Assembly: GCA_965603165.1 (NCBI GenBank)
Contig: CBFDBY010000010.1
Span: 1 to 64,000, forward strand
Source of the DNA: PLanc-01 sp965603165
GTDB taxonomy: Bacteria; Planctomycetota; Phycisphaerae; Sedimentisphaerales; Anaerobacaceae
DNA: 64,000 nucleotides
Reading direction: 5' to 3'
In this document: piece after piece, positions 17,955 to 27,191 of the stretch
How the letters are laid out: every line of letters starts with the position of its first letter
How positions within the stretch are numbered: position 1 is the first letter of the stretch
Program-made: the position numbers and the translations under genes
Notes under the pieces: generated by a model
What the model saw: only the letters and a program-made list of their open reading frames with translations
What the model was told of the DNA's origin: nothing
Databases searched by the model: none

Positions 17955-18724
17955 TGACTGGGCGGCTTCTCCAGGTGAGAAAGCAGGTCTTCCACGGTGC
18001 CCCGCTGCAGAATGTCATCAAATTGCGACCGGTACGTCAGGAGGATGCTCACGCCCTCGATTTCCAGATCGTAGATCTTCCAGCGTTCATCGGCTTTGCC
18101 TCTGCTCTGTTCGTCGATGCTGTGCAATTTGTACAGCATTGCGATCTCCCTGTCTCCGGAGATCAGCACCACCGGGATGTGGACGATGTGCTTCCTGGAA
18201 ATCGCAGGCTTGAAGGAAGCCGTCTCATTCTTGTAGAGCGTGGTCTTTTGCAGATACAGAGCCTTGAGCCGTGCGACGAACAGCCTGACGAATTTCTCTC
18301 GCTGTGCCGGATTCAGTTTGGGCCAGTGCGTTCGGCCCAAGGCGAGTCGGCCCATCAGTGGGAAATCGAAGACTGGGCTCACGATTCTGTCGACGATCTT
18401 CTCCTTGATTTCCTGATCCAGGTCCTTGGCCTGAAGGACCCCGAGCACCGCTTTCCACTTGGCCTCCAAGACCTTGTTCGGATCGTTGGGATCCTCTGGC
18501 CGGACGTCCCACCGGCGCCACCACAGCTCGTTCGGGTCGTTCGCATCCGTAGCCCGGGAAACCGATTGAGTGTCAGGCTGCTCCTTTGTATCTGTCGGGC
18601 TCTTCTCCTCCGCATCGACATCCCATACCCAGGTCAGCAGAACGAGCATCACGGGCAACAGAGTCCCTACAATCCACAGGGCATCCCGTCCGTTCGTTAA
18701 CCATCGCCTGACCGGTGTCTCCAT
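17951..18724 (-). CDS. mlaC: MlaC/Ttg2D-type periplasmic lipid-binding protein
   Basis: This 257-residue protein has an N-terminal hydrophobic segment (about 12-35) for export or anchoring, then an acidic linker rich in Asp and Asn-Asp-Pro, then the MlaC domain: AKDLDQEIKEKIVDRIVSPVFDF, LNPAQREKFVRLF, and the C-terminal WKIYDLEIEGVSILLTYRSQF typical of Ttg2D. MlaC carries a phospholipid across the periplasm. The ATG at 18724 is preferred over one 42 bases upstream because GAGGTG lies 5 bases before it. It is the first gene of the mlaC-RND-mlaA operon. The longer-than-usual linker suggests a membrane tether. Confidence 0.88.
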   Translation of the reverse strand: METPVRRWLTNGRDALWIVGTLLPVMLVLLTWVWDVDAEEKSPTDTKEQPDTQSVSRATDANDPNELWWRRWDVRPEDPNDPNKVLEAKWKAVLGVLQAKDLDQEIKEKIVDRIVSPVFDFPLMGRLALGRTHWPKLNPAQREKFVRLFVARLKALYLQKTTLYKNETASFKPAISRKHIVHIPVVLISGDREIAMLYKLHSIDEQSRGKADERWKIYDLEIEGVSILLTYRSQFDDILQRGTVEDLLSHLEKPPSQ

Positions 18725-18873
18725 ACACACCTCGAAAGCAATGATGACCTTCCTATCTATCAACAATTACCCGTCCTGACAGGCTTTCCCATCTGACTTC
18801 ACCGCCTGCACTCCAGGATCCTGAGCGTCTTATGATACGGAGTACCGTCCGCAATCTCAAGAGCGCAATGCGC

Positions 18874-20601
18874 CTACTTCGGTACAACTTTGAACGCGAT
18901 GTCGTTGCCGATGTGCGAGGCGTGGCCGCCGGTGGTGCGCAGCTCCGGGATCGTGATGGTGAGCTTGCCATCGCGGCACGGGACTGTCTGCGAGTCCACG
19001 TATCGGCCTCGCCACGTCCGGTAAAGCCGTACCTCGTAATCGCCGTCTTTCAACCCGAAGATCGTGAAGGACTCATTCGCCACGCTCGTCCTCGGGTTGA
19101 CGACCCAGCCGAACGCGAAGTCGCCGCTCCGCATCGCCCAGGCGTCGCAGTTGGGTGCCGTGATCTGCGCGGGCTCGGGGCTTAGGTTCGCGAAGTCGAT
19201 ATCACCCACGAACCGGGCGAAGTGCCGCATCTGGTTCGTGACAACGCCGTCATTGATCCAGTCCGAGTAGGCCCACCAGAAGGGCGTGCAGCACAGGCCG
19301 TTGGCCAGGCTCACCCACAGAGCGTTGTGGTACATGGCGAGGTAGCCCGGCATCCCCGGCTCGTAGTAGGTGTGGTCGTAGCCGCACTCGCCGACGATCG
19401 CGGGCTTGGGGAAACCTTGCCACAGGTTCTGCGTTTGCGTCGCATAGTTGCGGTAGCTGTATCGGAGGGGGCTCTCGTCATCGGGACCGATTTTGCCGCT
19501 CCTGGGCATCGGATGTCCCTGGGCTTCATAGATCTCACGGCCGGCGATATCGAAAATCTGGTAGCCGCCGGGCCACCATTGGCCGATGCCGCCGCTTTGC
19601 GTGCCGGTAGTGGGGCGGCCGTAGGGGTCGTGCTCGTTGAAGAAGGCGTCCATCTTGCGGCACCACTGCTCGGCGATATTCTGATCGCCGTCCTGCCAGC
19701 CTTCGGTGCCGTTGATCTCATCGACGATGAACCACAGGAACAAGGCCCGACTGTAGCCCCAACGGGCGATCATGTAGCGGTACAGCTTCTCCTGGTATTG
19801 CCACGCCTCCTCGCTGCCAAAAAAGCCTGTGGCATCGGTCACAAGGCTGTAGGGATTGTGCCGGTAGCGGGCGTTTCCGCCGCCCCAGACGGCGTGCGAC
19901 AGATAGGAGTGGAACCAGAGGTTCCAGCTTACATGAATATCGTGAGCCTCACACCACTCGAAGAGCCGATCGAGCCGACCGCAGCGGTTCTCGTCGTAGC
20001 GTCCCAGTCCTGTGCCCATCGTCTCCAACGGCGTATGGAAGAAGCTGACGAAGTTGACGCCGAGTTGTTGAAGACGGTCGAGGCCACCCTCCGTGATCCG
20101 CCCCTCGTTGAACTGCTCGTAGCTGTCGTTGTACCACAGACCAACACCGTAGAAAGCCGTGTCGTCGCTGTACGCCAGATATCGCTGATTCGGCGCGATC
20201 CTGACAAAGCCATGATGCGGTGAATCAGTTGCCGTGAACGTGCCGGGCCGACTCTGGGCCGTTCCTTCGCGGTCGGTGACCTTGACGACGTAACGCCAAG
20301 TCCCTTTCTCCGTCGGTGCAAAGCGAACCATCCACAGCCTCGACCAGCCGGAGGGATTGTAGAAGCCCCAGATGACCCATTTCTTGCCGGAAGGGGAGGT
20401 GAACTCCGCCCGCAGGTCAATCTGCTCAGGGTCGTATGGATTCTCGTACGTAGCGTCCAGGCCGATGCGCAGCTCGAACTTCTCATAGAGTCCGATGGTC
20501 GCCGACTCCGGCCGCACCGAATGAACCGCCGGTACGTTCGCCGAGAGCGGCAGCACGATGGTGACGCTCATTACGAGGGCGGATATGGTATGCATGGACA
20601 T
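18874..20601 (-). CDS. Secreted DUF5060-containing glycoside hydrolase-like protein
   Basis: This 575-residue protein has a signal peptide followed by a DUF5060 beta-sandwich (about 30-130: EKFELRIGLDATYENPYDP, FTSPSGKKWVIWGFYNPSG). A TIM-barrel-like catalytic region with DUF4038/GH5-type features follows (YGVGLWYNDSYEQFNEGR, LFEWCEAHDIHVSWNLWFHS, ALFLWFIVDEINGTEGW) and a C-terminal beta domain closes it. The Asp-Glu of WFIVDEINGTEGW sits where the acid/base is expected. The start lies 1 base after the GH10 stop codon, and its GAGGAG ribosome site is inside the end of the GH10 gene, so the two are coupled. It probably attacks a plant or algal polysaccharide; specificity is unknown. Confidence 0.78.
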   Translation of the reverse strand: MSMHTISALVMSVTIVLPLSANVPAVHSVRPESATIGLYEKFELRIGLDATYENPYDPEQIDLRAEFTSPSGKKWVIWGFYNPSGWSRLWMVRFAPTEKGTWRYVVKVTDREGTAQSRPGTFTATDSPHHGFVRIAPNQRYLAYSDDTAFYGVGLWYNDSYEQFNEGRITEGGLDRLQQLGVNFVSFFHTPLETMGTGLGRYDENRCGRLDRLFEWCEAHDIHVSWNLWFHSYLSHAVWGGGNARYRHNPYSLVTDATGFFGSEEAWQYQEKLYRYMIARWGYSRALFLWFIVDEINGTEGWQDGDQNIAEQWCRKMDAFFNEHDPYGRPTTGTQSGGIGQWWPGGYQIFDIAGREIYEAQGHPMPRSGKIGPDDESPLRYSYRNYATQTQNLWQGFPKPAIVGECGYDHTYYEPGMPGYLAMYHNALWVSLANGLCCTPFWWAYSDWINDGVVTNQMRHFARFVGDIDFANLSPEPAQITAPNCDAWAMRSGDFAFGWVVNPRTSVANESFTIFGLKDGDYEVRLYRTWRGRYVDSQTVPCRDGKLTITIPELRTTGGHASHIGNDIAFKVVPK

Positions 20602-20602
20602 G

Positions 20603-21856
20603 TCAATCTCCTCGAAGAAAACACAGGTGTCGAGCCCGGCACGCTGTGCGGGTGTCGAGATCGGTCGTCCACTCTCTGCGGATCAGCTCCTTGAGACGCG
20701 CATAGACCGGCTTGGGTTCATACTCCTCGTCGATCAGTCCACCACCCGGCAACCAGATCCGCCGGTCGCTCAGCCCCCACCAGTTGATCGAGGCGACGGC
20801 CGGGTGGCCGAAGCAGAGCCGGTAGAGCTGCTCGGCAAACTCGGCCTGTGCGGCGCGTGTCCACGTACCTTCACGCCAGCCACCGGTGATCGGCTTGCCG
20901 CTCGACTGCGGAATGTACTCGGTGATGTGCAGCGGATACCCGAGCTCGGCCAGCCGTTCGAGGGTCGCCCAGACCTTCTCGGGCGCGAACCACTCCTCTC
21001 GCGGCTCGTGGGCCTGGATACCCAGTCCGGAGATCGGAGTGCCCCGCCGTTTCAGCTCGACCACGAGCTGATAGAACCGCTCGCGATCCGCCTCGCGCGC
21101 GATCGTGTAGAATTCGTTCAGGATCAGATGCGCCTTCGGATTCACCTCATGAGCGGCGCGAAACGCTTTGTCCACATAATCGGCGACGGCCTCGATCGGC
21201 TCCTGGATATAGGCGCTCGCCTCGACATTCCGCCAGGCGCGACAGTGGATCGGCTCGTTGACCACGTCCCACATGTCGATGAGACCGCTGAACGTGCCGA
21301 CCTCCCTCCTGACCCGCTGCAACATCAGCTTCTCCGATTTGTCGGGCGGCTGTTGCTGCACCCATTCGGGCAGGCCCGACGGATTCGTCCACACCAGCGG
21401 ATGGCCTTTCGTCGTGATGCCGTTCACCCGGCACCACTGGACGGCTTCGACGGTCTCGCGGCGCATCGTCATGCCCGCCTCCGACTCGTATCGCGCCCAG
21501 TAGAACGGGAAGACCGCGAAGTTGAATAGCTCGTTGAAGCGCTGCTTCCACAACTCGGGCTCGTGCATGCGCCCGCTCCAGACGAGGTCGAAGGCGATGC
21601 AGCCGAATGGGAATTCGTGCCGGAGCTGACGAATCCGCACCGGGGCATCCGCCAGTGGATTGCCGACGGCAGATTGGACGCAGACGACGATTTCACCCTT
21701 GCGATGCTGCTCGATGTTACGCCGGGCTTGGGCGAGCAGGTCCGCCTCGACCCGGCTGGCCTCGGTCGCCTGCGACGGCCACACCGGCAGCAGAACCAGA
21801 AGGCACAGCATCCAAGACACACCCGGACGACTCCGATTCCAACGACATGGCATCAT
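20603..21856 (-). CDS. GH10 endo-1,4-beta-xylanase
   Basis: This 417-residue secreted enzyme has a signal peptide (to about residue 30), a short N-terminal beta region, and the GH10 TIM barrel. The acid/base is Glu201 in MWDVVNEP and the nucleophile Glu313 in ITEY. Also present are KGHPLVW, LILNEFY and SINWWGLSDR, all characteristic. It hydrolyses internal beta-1,4 bonds of xylan. AGGAG lies 5 bases before the first of two ATGs. It is the middle gene of a three-gene operon: the lipoprotein ends 18 bases upstream and the DUF5060 gene starts 1 base downstream. Xylose released by it would feed the xylose isomerase in this window. Confidence 0.93.
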   Translation of the reverse strand: MMPCRWNRSRPGVSWMLCLLVLLPVWPSQATEASRVEADLLAQARRNIEQHRKGEIVVCVQSAVGNPLADAPVRIRQLRHEFPFGCIAFDLVWSGRMHEPELWKQRFNELFNFAVFPFYWARYESEAGMTMRRETVEAVQWCRVNGITTKGHPLVWTNPSGLPEWVQQQPPDKSEKLMLQRVRREVGTFSGLIDMWDVVNEPIHCRAWRNVEASAYIQEPIEAVADYVDKAFRAAHEVNPKAHLILNEFYTIAREADRERFYQLVVELKRRGTPISGLGIQAHEPREEWFAPEKVWATLERLAELGYPLHITEYIPQSSGKPITGGWREGTWTRAAQAEFAEQLYRLCFGHPAVASINWWGLSDRRIWLPGGGLIDEEYEPKPVYARLKELIRREWTTDLDTRTACRARHLCFLRGD

Positions 21857-21874
21857 AACCGCTCCTATGCTCCA

Positions 21875-22831
21875 TCAGTCCGTCTTCGTTTCTGGTGACG
21901 TCGTGCGAGGCGCTTGCAGCACGGACACGATCTGCCTGCTTCGCCTCACAAACCTCAGTTCCGTCTCTTCATCTGTCGGAAACACGATCGTGTATCCGTC
22001 GATCTCACCTGCGACGCGCGTCACCTCTTGATTCTCCCGCCAGACCGGGATCTCCACCTTGCCGTCCCGGATTCTCCACGCGTCCTTGATCGACGTGATC
22101 TGCTCGAACGTGCCGTCTTTCGTGATGTTGAGCGTGATCCTGGTGTTGCCTGACGCGTCAGAGGACCCCTGATAGCCGCTCCAGAGCACACCGCCCCCGG
22201 CCAGTTCCGCGATCGCCTCTGCTCCTTCCTGTTTCGTCAGACTGGTGCCAGGGGGTTCTTGAAACAGCGTGTCAGCCCTGATTTCCCCCACACTGATTCT
22301 GACGGAAGACTGTCTGGGTAGCAGATCCAGTTGGTCCAGTGCCTGCCATTGGCCGCACAGATAGACCCTCGCCGCACCGTCCTGTTCCCAGTGGACAATG
22401 CCTGGATTGATGAAGTCTTCGCCTGCGGTATGCGTCACCATGGAGTAGTTGCCTGCAACCGCGGGTCCTGTCACCTCTCTTATACGCTCGACTTTTCCAT
22501 ACCTGTCGACTTGTCCCGAAAGCGTCGTCAGGCTCATCTCATCACCCGAAGCGGATATCGCGCCGGACATGGTCCCGAACTCCGGATTGCTGATGTTTAC
22601 CGTGTTCTCACCAGCGAGCTCGTACTGCCCGAGTGAGACAGCCTCTCTCTCCTCCACGACGGTCACGGTCCCGTCTTCATGGAAGTCCAGGGTCCGGTCC
22701 TCAACGAAGTTCGTCTTCCGATCCGCTTCAAGCGGTTCCCATCTGCCCACGACGGGATGCTCGCCCGTCTTCCTGCAACTCGCTGAACCGGCAACGATCA
22801 GAACGCCGATCAACGCTGTCACTCGTTTCAT
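21875..22831 (-). CDS. Lipoprotein of unknown function
   Basis: This 318-residue protein has a lipoprotein signal (MKRVTALIGVLIVAGSASC, lipidated Cys19). The start is fixed by GGAAGGAG 8 bases before the ATG at 22831; the frame continues upstream but without a ribosome site. The mature part is mostly beta strand with lipocalin-like phrases (VVGRWEPLEADR, RTLDFHEDGTVTVVEE), and similar wording recurs later (NITKDGTFEQITSIKDAWRIRDGKVEIPVW), suggesting two related beta-barrel-like halves. It lies 18 bases before the GH10 gene. A substrate-binding or sensing role for the xylanase operon is possible, but nothing in the sequence proves it. Confidence 0.65.
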   Translation of the reverse strand: MKRVTALIGVLIVAGSASCRKTGEHPVVGRWEPLEADRKTNFVEDRTLDFHEDGTVTVVEEREAVSLGQYELAGENTVNISNPEFGTMSGAISASGDEMSLTTLSGQVDRYGKVERIREVTGPAVAGNYSMVTHTAGEDFINPGIVHWEQDGAARVYLCGQWQALDQLDLLPRQSSVRISVGEIRADTLFQEPPGTSLTKQEGAEAIAELAGGGVLWSGYQGSSDASGNTRITLNITKDGTFEQITSIKDAWRIRDGKVEIPVWRENQEVTRVAGEIDGYTIVFPTDEETELRFVRRSRQIVSVLQAPRTTSPETKTD

Positions 22832-23086
22832 GCGTGTGCTCCTTCCTGTTCGACGAGCGTCTGTAACCACCAGCCAACTATTTGCGTGTCTCGCTAACTG
22901 CATCCGTCGACTCGGGCCAATGCCGACAGCGAGAGACACTGTCCATTTGACTTCATCGGCCAGCCGCTCGCGAGCCAGAGCATATGTGGTCCGGAATAGC
23001 CGGCGACGTCTCGGCTGCTGTCACGATCCGGCGAGCCATGAAATACGAGGATACCCGAGATGGGCGCTGCCGGCAAGGCTGCGCCT

Positions 23087-25129
23087 TCATCTTCGCCTGA
23101 CGACGAGGGTACACAGGCGGCGCGACGGAAGGGTGAAGGCGACACGACGTTGCTGCGCGGTGATGTCGAAGGTCTGCGTATGTCTCGGAGCGTCTGAGTC
23201 TGTATCGTCAACGGTGAGCGACAGCTCGTGGGCTCCCGGCTCCAACAGATAGAACTCTGCGGCCATCGGTCGGCCGGTGTCGCCGAAATGGAACAGTTCC
23301 GCCTTCAACGCATTTCGCCCGGCGTGGACCAGCGCGGCGATGTCACGGGGCGGTGTTAACCATCTTACGGCATTGAGAGGGAAATACTCCGGCGTGCCGG
23401 GATCGCCCGTGACGCTGGAATACAGCAACGCGGGATTGGGTATGCGCACCGCCGGGACCGCTTTTCCGGTGATGCCGTCCGGACTGAAGAGCGTGGGGAA
23501 CCGCAGGATGCGGTCCGTGTACCGCACTTCGCTTGTATAACCCGCGAAGTTGATGCGAAGCGCTTTGGCGTTCTCCTCCAACGCCATGGCGAGTAGTCCG
23601 ATATCCTGTGCGAGGCAAAAACGCACATAAGGTGACATATCACGAGACAGCAGGGCGTCGAACTCCGTGCTTGCCGTCAGGAACTTGTACTTGCCGATCA
23701 CGTCGCTGAGCCCGCCGAGCCGCGAGGCACACCATGCGGAGGTGCCGGGAGCCGGGGCCTCTCGCGGCGGCGCCTCGAGATAATCGAGCCGGACCTTTGC
23801 CATGGACCGAATGGGCTCCAGGTACTCCCGCTCGCCCGTCATCCGGTACGTCAGCAGGAGTGTATGCATCATCATGCTCATGGCGCTCGGGAATGAATAC
23901 AACGCGTATTCCCGGTGGTTCCTCGGGTCCCACCAGTCGGGACCGAGCCCTCCAATGCCGCCGTCCGGCCAGTGAATCGCGGTGGGGATCACGCCGGCCG
24001 GCTTGCCGCGCTCGGCCCGAGCGGCCGCATCCACCCACGTATCCATCCAGGTGGAGAACAGCTTCGTGAGTGCCGCGTCGCCCGTTCGCTGCCAATAGAG
24101 CAGCGTGGGCTGCACGACGCGCGCATGGTAGACGGTGTCACACGCGCGGGCCGGCGTTGAATCCAGCTTCTCGACGGTGAAGTAGGTGCTCTGGAATTGC
24201 AGGAAGCCTCGTTCGTTGCGGCCGGTCCAGAGGTTCTCCATCAGCTCCGCCAGACGCAGGGCCCGCTTGCTCCAGTCCGGATTGTCCGAGTCGATGTGCA
24301 TCATCGGGGTAATCGCATCGGCCGAGTCCTCGGCTGTATGCTCGACGTCCGACATGCGGGTCGTGTAGCCGAGTGCCATGTGCGGCTGCGAGAGGATCGC
24401 CCGCGAGAATCGCGCCTGCGCCTCGTTGATCTTCGGGCTCTCAAACCCGATGAGAATCGGCGTCCACCACCGCCACATTTCGCAATCGTCGCCCCAGCCC
24501 CCGCCGTACTGGCCATCTTCCCGCATCCGGTTGTCGATCCACCATTCGATGATGTCGGCCAGCCGCTCAAGGCCCTCCCGCTGATACACCGCCCACTGGG
24601 GCGCACCGGCAATCGTCGGATATTGCCTGTCCGACGGGATCGGCTCGCCCAGGTACATCCGAACGATCCGGTTCTGGGGAAACGCCTCGGCGGCCTTCTC
24701 AAAGAATGCGCGAGCGGCGACGAGGAAGTCCCGCTTTCGCTCCGGTATCTTCCAGACGCTACCCGACTCCAGCGCATACCACGTCACCATCCGCCCGCGA
24801 TAGATGTACGTCAGCGGATACAGCCGCGACCCTTCTGGAACGCCGAAGTCATAGTCGATATCCCGTGAGACCTGCTTGCCGAAGTAATCGAGTGACTTCT
24901 CGCCGATCCACCGCTCGATCTCGGCAATAAGCCGGTCGAGGTCCTTCCGGAACGCGTCCTCCAGATCGTCTCGATCCCGCAATGTGTTCAGGAGCGAAAG
25001 TCGAACCTCATCGGAATCGGCGTTGCCGGCACGACGAATGAGCTGCTCGACCGGGTCGCCATCGGCGCGGGCCGCCGGACCTGCTGCGGACAAGACTACC
25101 ACCGCTAAGATACAAGCAAAGGTGCGCAT
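23087..25129 (-). CDS. Large secreted protein of unknown family, possibly helical-toroid glycan-active
   Basis: This 680-residue protein begins MRTFACILAVVVLSAAGPAARA, a clear signal peptide. The frame remains open far upstream, but that part overlaps the VOC gene and lacks a signal, so the ATG at 25129 is chosen. The body is helix-rich with many Trp/Tyr and repeated helix pairs (LERLADIIEWWIDNRMR, FSTWMDTWVDAAARAER, SFPSAMSMMMHTLLLTYR), reminiscent of (alpha/alpha)-barrel polysaccharide lyases or six-hairpin glycosidases. A C-terminal beta domain ends in FTLPSRRLCTLVVRRR. I do not recognise the family. It starts 11 bases after the VOC gene, itself 10 bases after a Tat-exported dehydrogenase, so all three are probably one operon. 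Confidence 0.7.
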   Translation of the reverse strand: MRTFACILAVVVLSAAGPAARADGDPVEQLIRRAGNADSDEVRLSLLNTLRDRDDLEDAFRKDLDRLIAEIERWIGEKSLDYFGKQVSRDIDYDFGVPEGSRLYPLTYIYRGRMVTWYALESGSVWKIPERKRDFLVAARAFFEKAAEAFPQNRIVRMYLGEPIPSDRQYPTIAGAPQWAVYQREGLERLADIIEWWIDNRMREDGQYGGGWGDDCEMWRWWTPILIGFESPKINEAQARFSRAILSQPHMALGYTTRMSDVEHTAEDSADAITPMMHIDSDNPDWSKRALRLAELMENLWTGRNERGFLQFQSTYFTVEKLDSTPARACDTVYHARVVQPTLLYWQRTGDAALTKLFSTWMDTWVDAAARAERGKPAGVIPTAIHWPDGGIGGLGPDWWDPRNHREYALYSFPSAMSMMMHTLLLTYRMTGEREYLEPIRSMAKVRLDYLEAPPREAPAPGTSAWCASRLGGLSDVIGKYKFLTASTEFDALLSRDMSPYVRFCLAQDIGLLAMALEENAKALRINFAGYTSEVRYTDRILRFPTLFSPDGITGKAVPAVRIPNPALLYSSVTGDPGTPEYFPLNAVRWLTPPRDIAALVHAGRNALKAELFHFGDTGRPMAAEFYLLEPGAHELSLTVDDTDSDAPRHTQTFDITAQQRRVAFTLPSRRLCTLVVRRR

Positions 25130-25140
25130 CTCTATAACGT

Positions 25141-25644
25141 TCAGTCCGGCTGCAGCATGGGTTCGACGCGGTGGACGAGCTGGATGGCGAGGCCCCAGGG
25201 ATCGCGGAGCATGGCGAGCTTGTCGCCGGCGGCCGTGACGGTGACCTCGGCCGCCGCCGTTGCGCCCGCGGCGATGAGCTTGGCCCGCACAGCATCCACA
25301 TCGTCCGCCATGAAGGCAACGTGCAGCAGCAGGGGGTTCATCGCAGCGTAGTCCGGCACGGCGTCGGGCGGATTGTTGTACAGCTCGAGCATCATGTTGC
25401 CGCCGCTGTCGGCCAGAAAACGCATGTTCACCGGCGGAGGACCCTCGCGCATGACCTTCATGCCGAGGTTGTCCACATACCACTGTGCCATCTTGGCCGG
25501 GTCGGCCACATTGAGGGCGACATGCTCCAGGCGTATAGCGTTTCCACCGCGATTCGTTGCGACCCCGTTGCAGCCTGACAAGATGGCCAGCAACGGAAAT
25601 GCACATGCTAACAACGTAGTTGCTCTCTGCCGTCCGTGACTCAT
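25141..25644 (-). CDS. VOC (glyoxalase/bleomycin resistance) superfamily lipoprotein
   Basis: This 167-residue protein has a lipoprotein signal (LAILSGC). A single VOC fold follows: IRLEHVALNVADPAKMAQWYVDNLG opens it, MMLELYNNP and LLLHVAFMADDVDAVRAKL carry likely metal ligands, and LRDPWGLAIQLVHR closes it. The ATG at 25644 has GGGAGA 5 bases upstream. VOC proteins bind a metal and act on small carbonyl or cyclic compounds. Here it would act outside the cytoplasm, beside a Tat-exported Gfo/Idh/MocA protein, so an epimerase- or isomerase-like step on an oxidised sugar is a plausible inference. Confidence 0.8.
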   Translation of the reverse strand: MSHGRQRATTLLACAFPLLAILSGCNGVATNRGGNAIRLEHVALNVADPAKMAQWYVDNLGMKVMREGPPPVNMRFLADSGGNMMLELYNNPPDAVPDYAAMNPLLLHVAFMADDVDAVRAKLIAAGATAAAEVTVTAAGDKLAMLRDPWGLAIQLVHRVEPMLQPD

Positions 25645-25654
25645 TGTAGTCTCC

Positions 25655-26947
25655 CTATCCAGTATACGGGTGTTTCCAGGGCGCGCGGTAGGGCCGCTTG
25701 AGCAGTTTTGCGGCGGCGGGGTCGCCGACGATCTGTTCGGCGTCCGCGTCCCAGACAATCTTTCTGCCGACCTCATACGTGATCATGGCGAGCTTGACGG
25801 CGGTGGTCGAGCGGTGGCCGTCTTCGATCGTGCAGCCGGGCTGCTTGCGGCTTCGGACCGCGTCGAGGAATTCGGCCATTTGGGCCGCCGCCATGTCGGC
25901 CCCCGCCTTGTGCTCGATGCGTTCTTTGTTCTTATCCTTGGGAATGAGGACCCAACGGCGATCCGTGACGAAGATCGTGCCGTTCTCGCCGTAGAGGAAG
26001 ATGCCGTTCGCGACCTCCGGCGTATACTCCTGCGCGCCCCACATACGGTGCCTCCAGAAAACGGGGCACGTGTCGAAGTCGAACTGGACCGTAAGTACGT
26101 CCGGCGTGGTAATCTTGTCCTTGAAGTAATAGATGCCGCCGGAGGCTTGCACCGCGCGAGGCGTGGTCTCGCCAAGGATGGTCCGCACCGCATCGATCAG
26201 GTGGATTCCCCAGTCCACCAGATGGCCGTGGCCCGTGGTCTTTTCGAGACGCCATGCGAAATGGCCAACCTGGGGCGAGTAGGGAAGCTTCGGCGCCGGC
26301 CCACACCACAGGTCCCAATCCAGCGAGGCGGGCGGGTCCTGCGGCGTCGTGTCACGGATGCCGGCGGTGTAGTGGATCTGCGCGTCTACTTGCACGATCC
26401 GCCCGAGCTTGCCCTGCTGGACGAACTCGCGGACCTCCCGCATGGCAGGGCTTTGGCGACGCTGAAAGCCGATCTGGACGACGATGTCCTTCTTGCCGGC
26501 GGCATCCACCATCGCGCGGCCCTCCCGGATGTCGTAGGCCAGCGGTTTCTCGCAGTAGATATCCAGATTCTTCTCGACGGCCGCCAGGAAGGGCAGGGCG
26601 TGCCACTGCGGCGGCGGCGCAATGATAACCGCATCCAGCCCGGACACCGCTAACAGTTCCTCGTAGTGCTTGAACGTCCTGGGCCGAGAGCCCTGCATCT
26701 TCTCGACCTCATTGGCACTATCCGCAAGGTGCTGGCTATCTACGTCGCACAGGGCGATCACCTCGACGTTGCCCGCTTTGAAGGCGGCCTTGACGTCCAC
26801 CATGCCGTACCAGCCGCACCCGATCAGGCCAAGCCTGAGCTTGCCCTTGTTCTCGCTGCCGGCTTCCGACCCGGCCAGCAAGCTGTTCATCGCCAAGGCC
26901 CCGGCCGCAGCCGTCCCGACGAATTTCCGCCGACTCATCCCTTCCAT
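25655..26947 (-). CDS. Tat-exported Gfo/Idh/MocA family oxidoreductase
   Basis: This 430-residue protein starts MEGMSRRKFVGTAAAG, a twin-arginine export signal. The Rossmann fold follows (LRLGLIGCGWYG), then the EKP motif with the catalytic lysine (YCEKPLAYD) and the DWGIHLID stretch with the active-site His. Family members are NAD(P)-dependent sugar or cyclitol dehydrogenases; Tat export implies folding with the cofactor in the cytoplasm first. The chosen ATG (26947) has AAAGGA 9 bases upstream, while the internal ATG at 26938 has a site too close to it. It heads the group continuing with the VOC lipoprotein and the large unknown protein. The substrate is unknown. Confidence 0.87.
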   Translation of the reverse strand: MEGMSRRKFVGTAAAGALAMNSLLAGSEAGSENKGKLRLGLIGCGWYGMVDVKAAFKAGNVEVIALCDVDSQHLADSANEVEKMQGSRPRTFKHYEELLAVSGLDAVIIAPPPQWHALPFLAAVEKNLDIYCEKPLAYDIREGRAMVDAAGKKDIVVQIGFQRRQSPAMREVREFVQQGKLGRIVQVDAQIHYTAGIRDTTPQDPPASLDWDLWCGPAPKLPYSPQVGHFAWRLEKTTGHGHLVDWGIHLIDAVRTILGETTPRAVQASGGIYYFKDKITTPDVLTVQFDFDTCPVFWRHRMWGAQEYTPEVANGIFLYGENGTIFVTDRRWVLIPKDKNKERIEHKAGADMAAAQMAEFLDAVRSRKQPGCTIEDGHRSTTAVKLAMITYEVGRKIVWDADAEQIVGDPAAAKLLKRPYRAPWKHPYTG

Positions 26948-27095
26948 AATGTCCCATCCTTTCCCATTCAAACCGTTGAGGACCCAGCCATCACGATTCC
27001 AAGGCAACGTGCGACGATTGAGTCTCTCTTTCATGGATTCTCTTCTCGGCACGAAGACGATATGTTGGTACTCGCGGCGTCAGATCCATGGTGCC

Positions 27096-27124
27096 AGATT
27101 ACCCCAGGCGGACGGGCAGTTCAA
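27096..27124 (-). promoter_or_regulatory. Possible promoter for the Gfo/Idh/MocA operon
   Basis: On the minus strand TTGAAC (27119-27124), 17 bases and TAATCT (27096-27101) form a weak sigma-70-like pair, about 150 bases before the ATG at 26947. Confidence 0.3.
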
Positions 27125-27191
27125 TAGTCTTTGCGGCGGGGCCTGCTGTCCCGGAACCTCCGTGTGTGCCCGTGGATATCTGCTGTCTGAT

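Noticed and set aside
25130..25606. Upstream extension of the large unknown protein
   Set aside because: It overlaps the VOC gene on the same strand in another frame and would bury the signal peptide.
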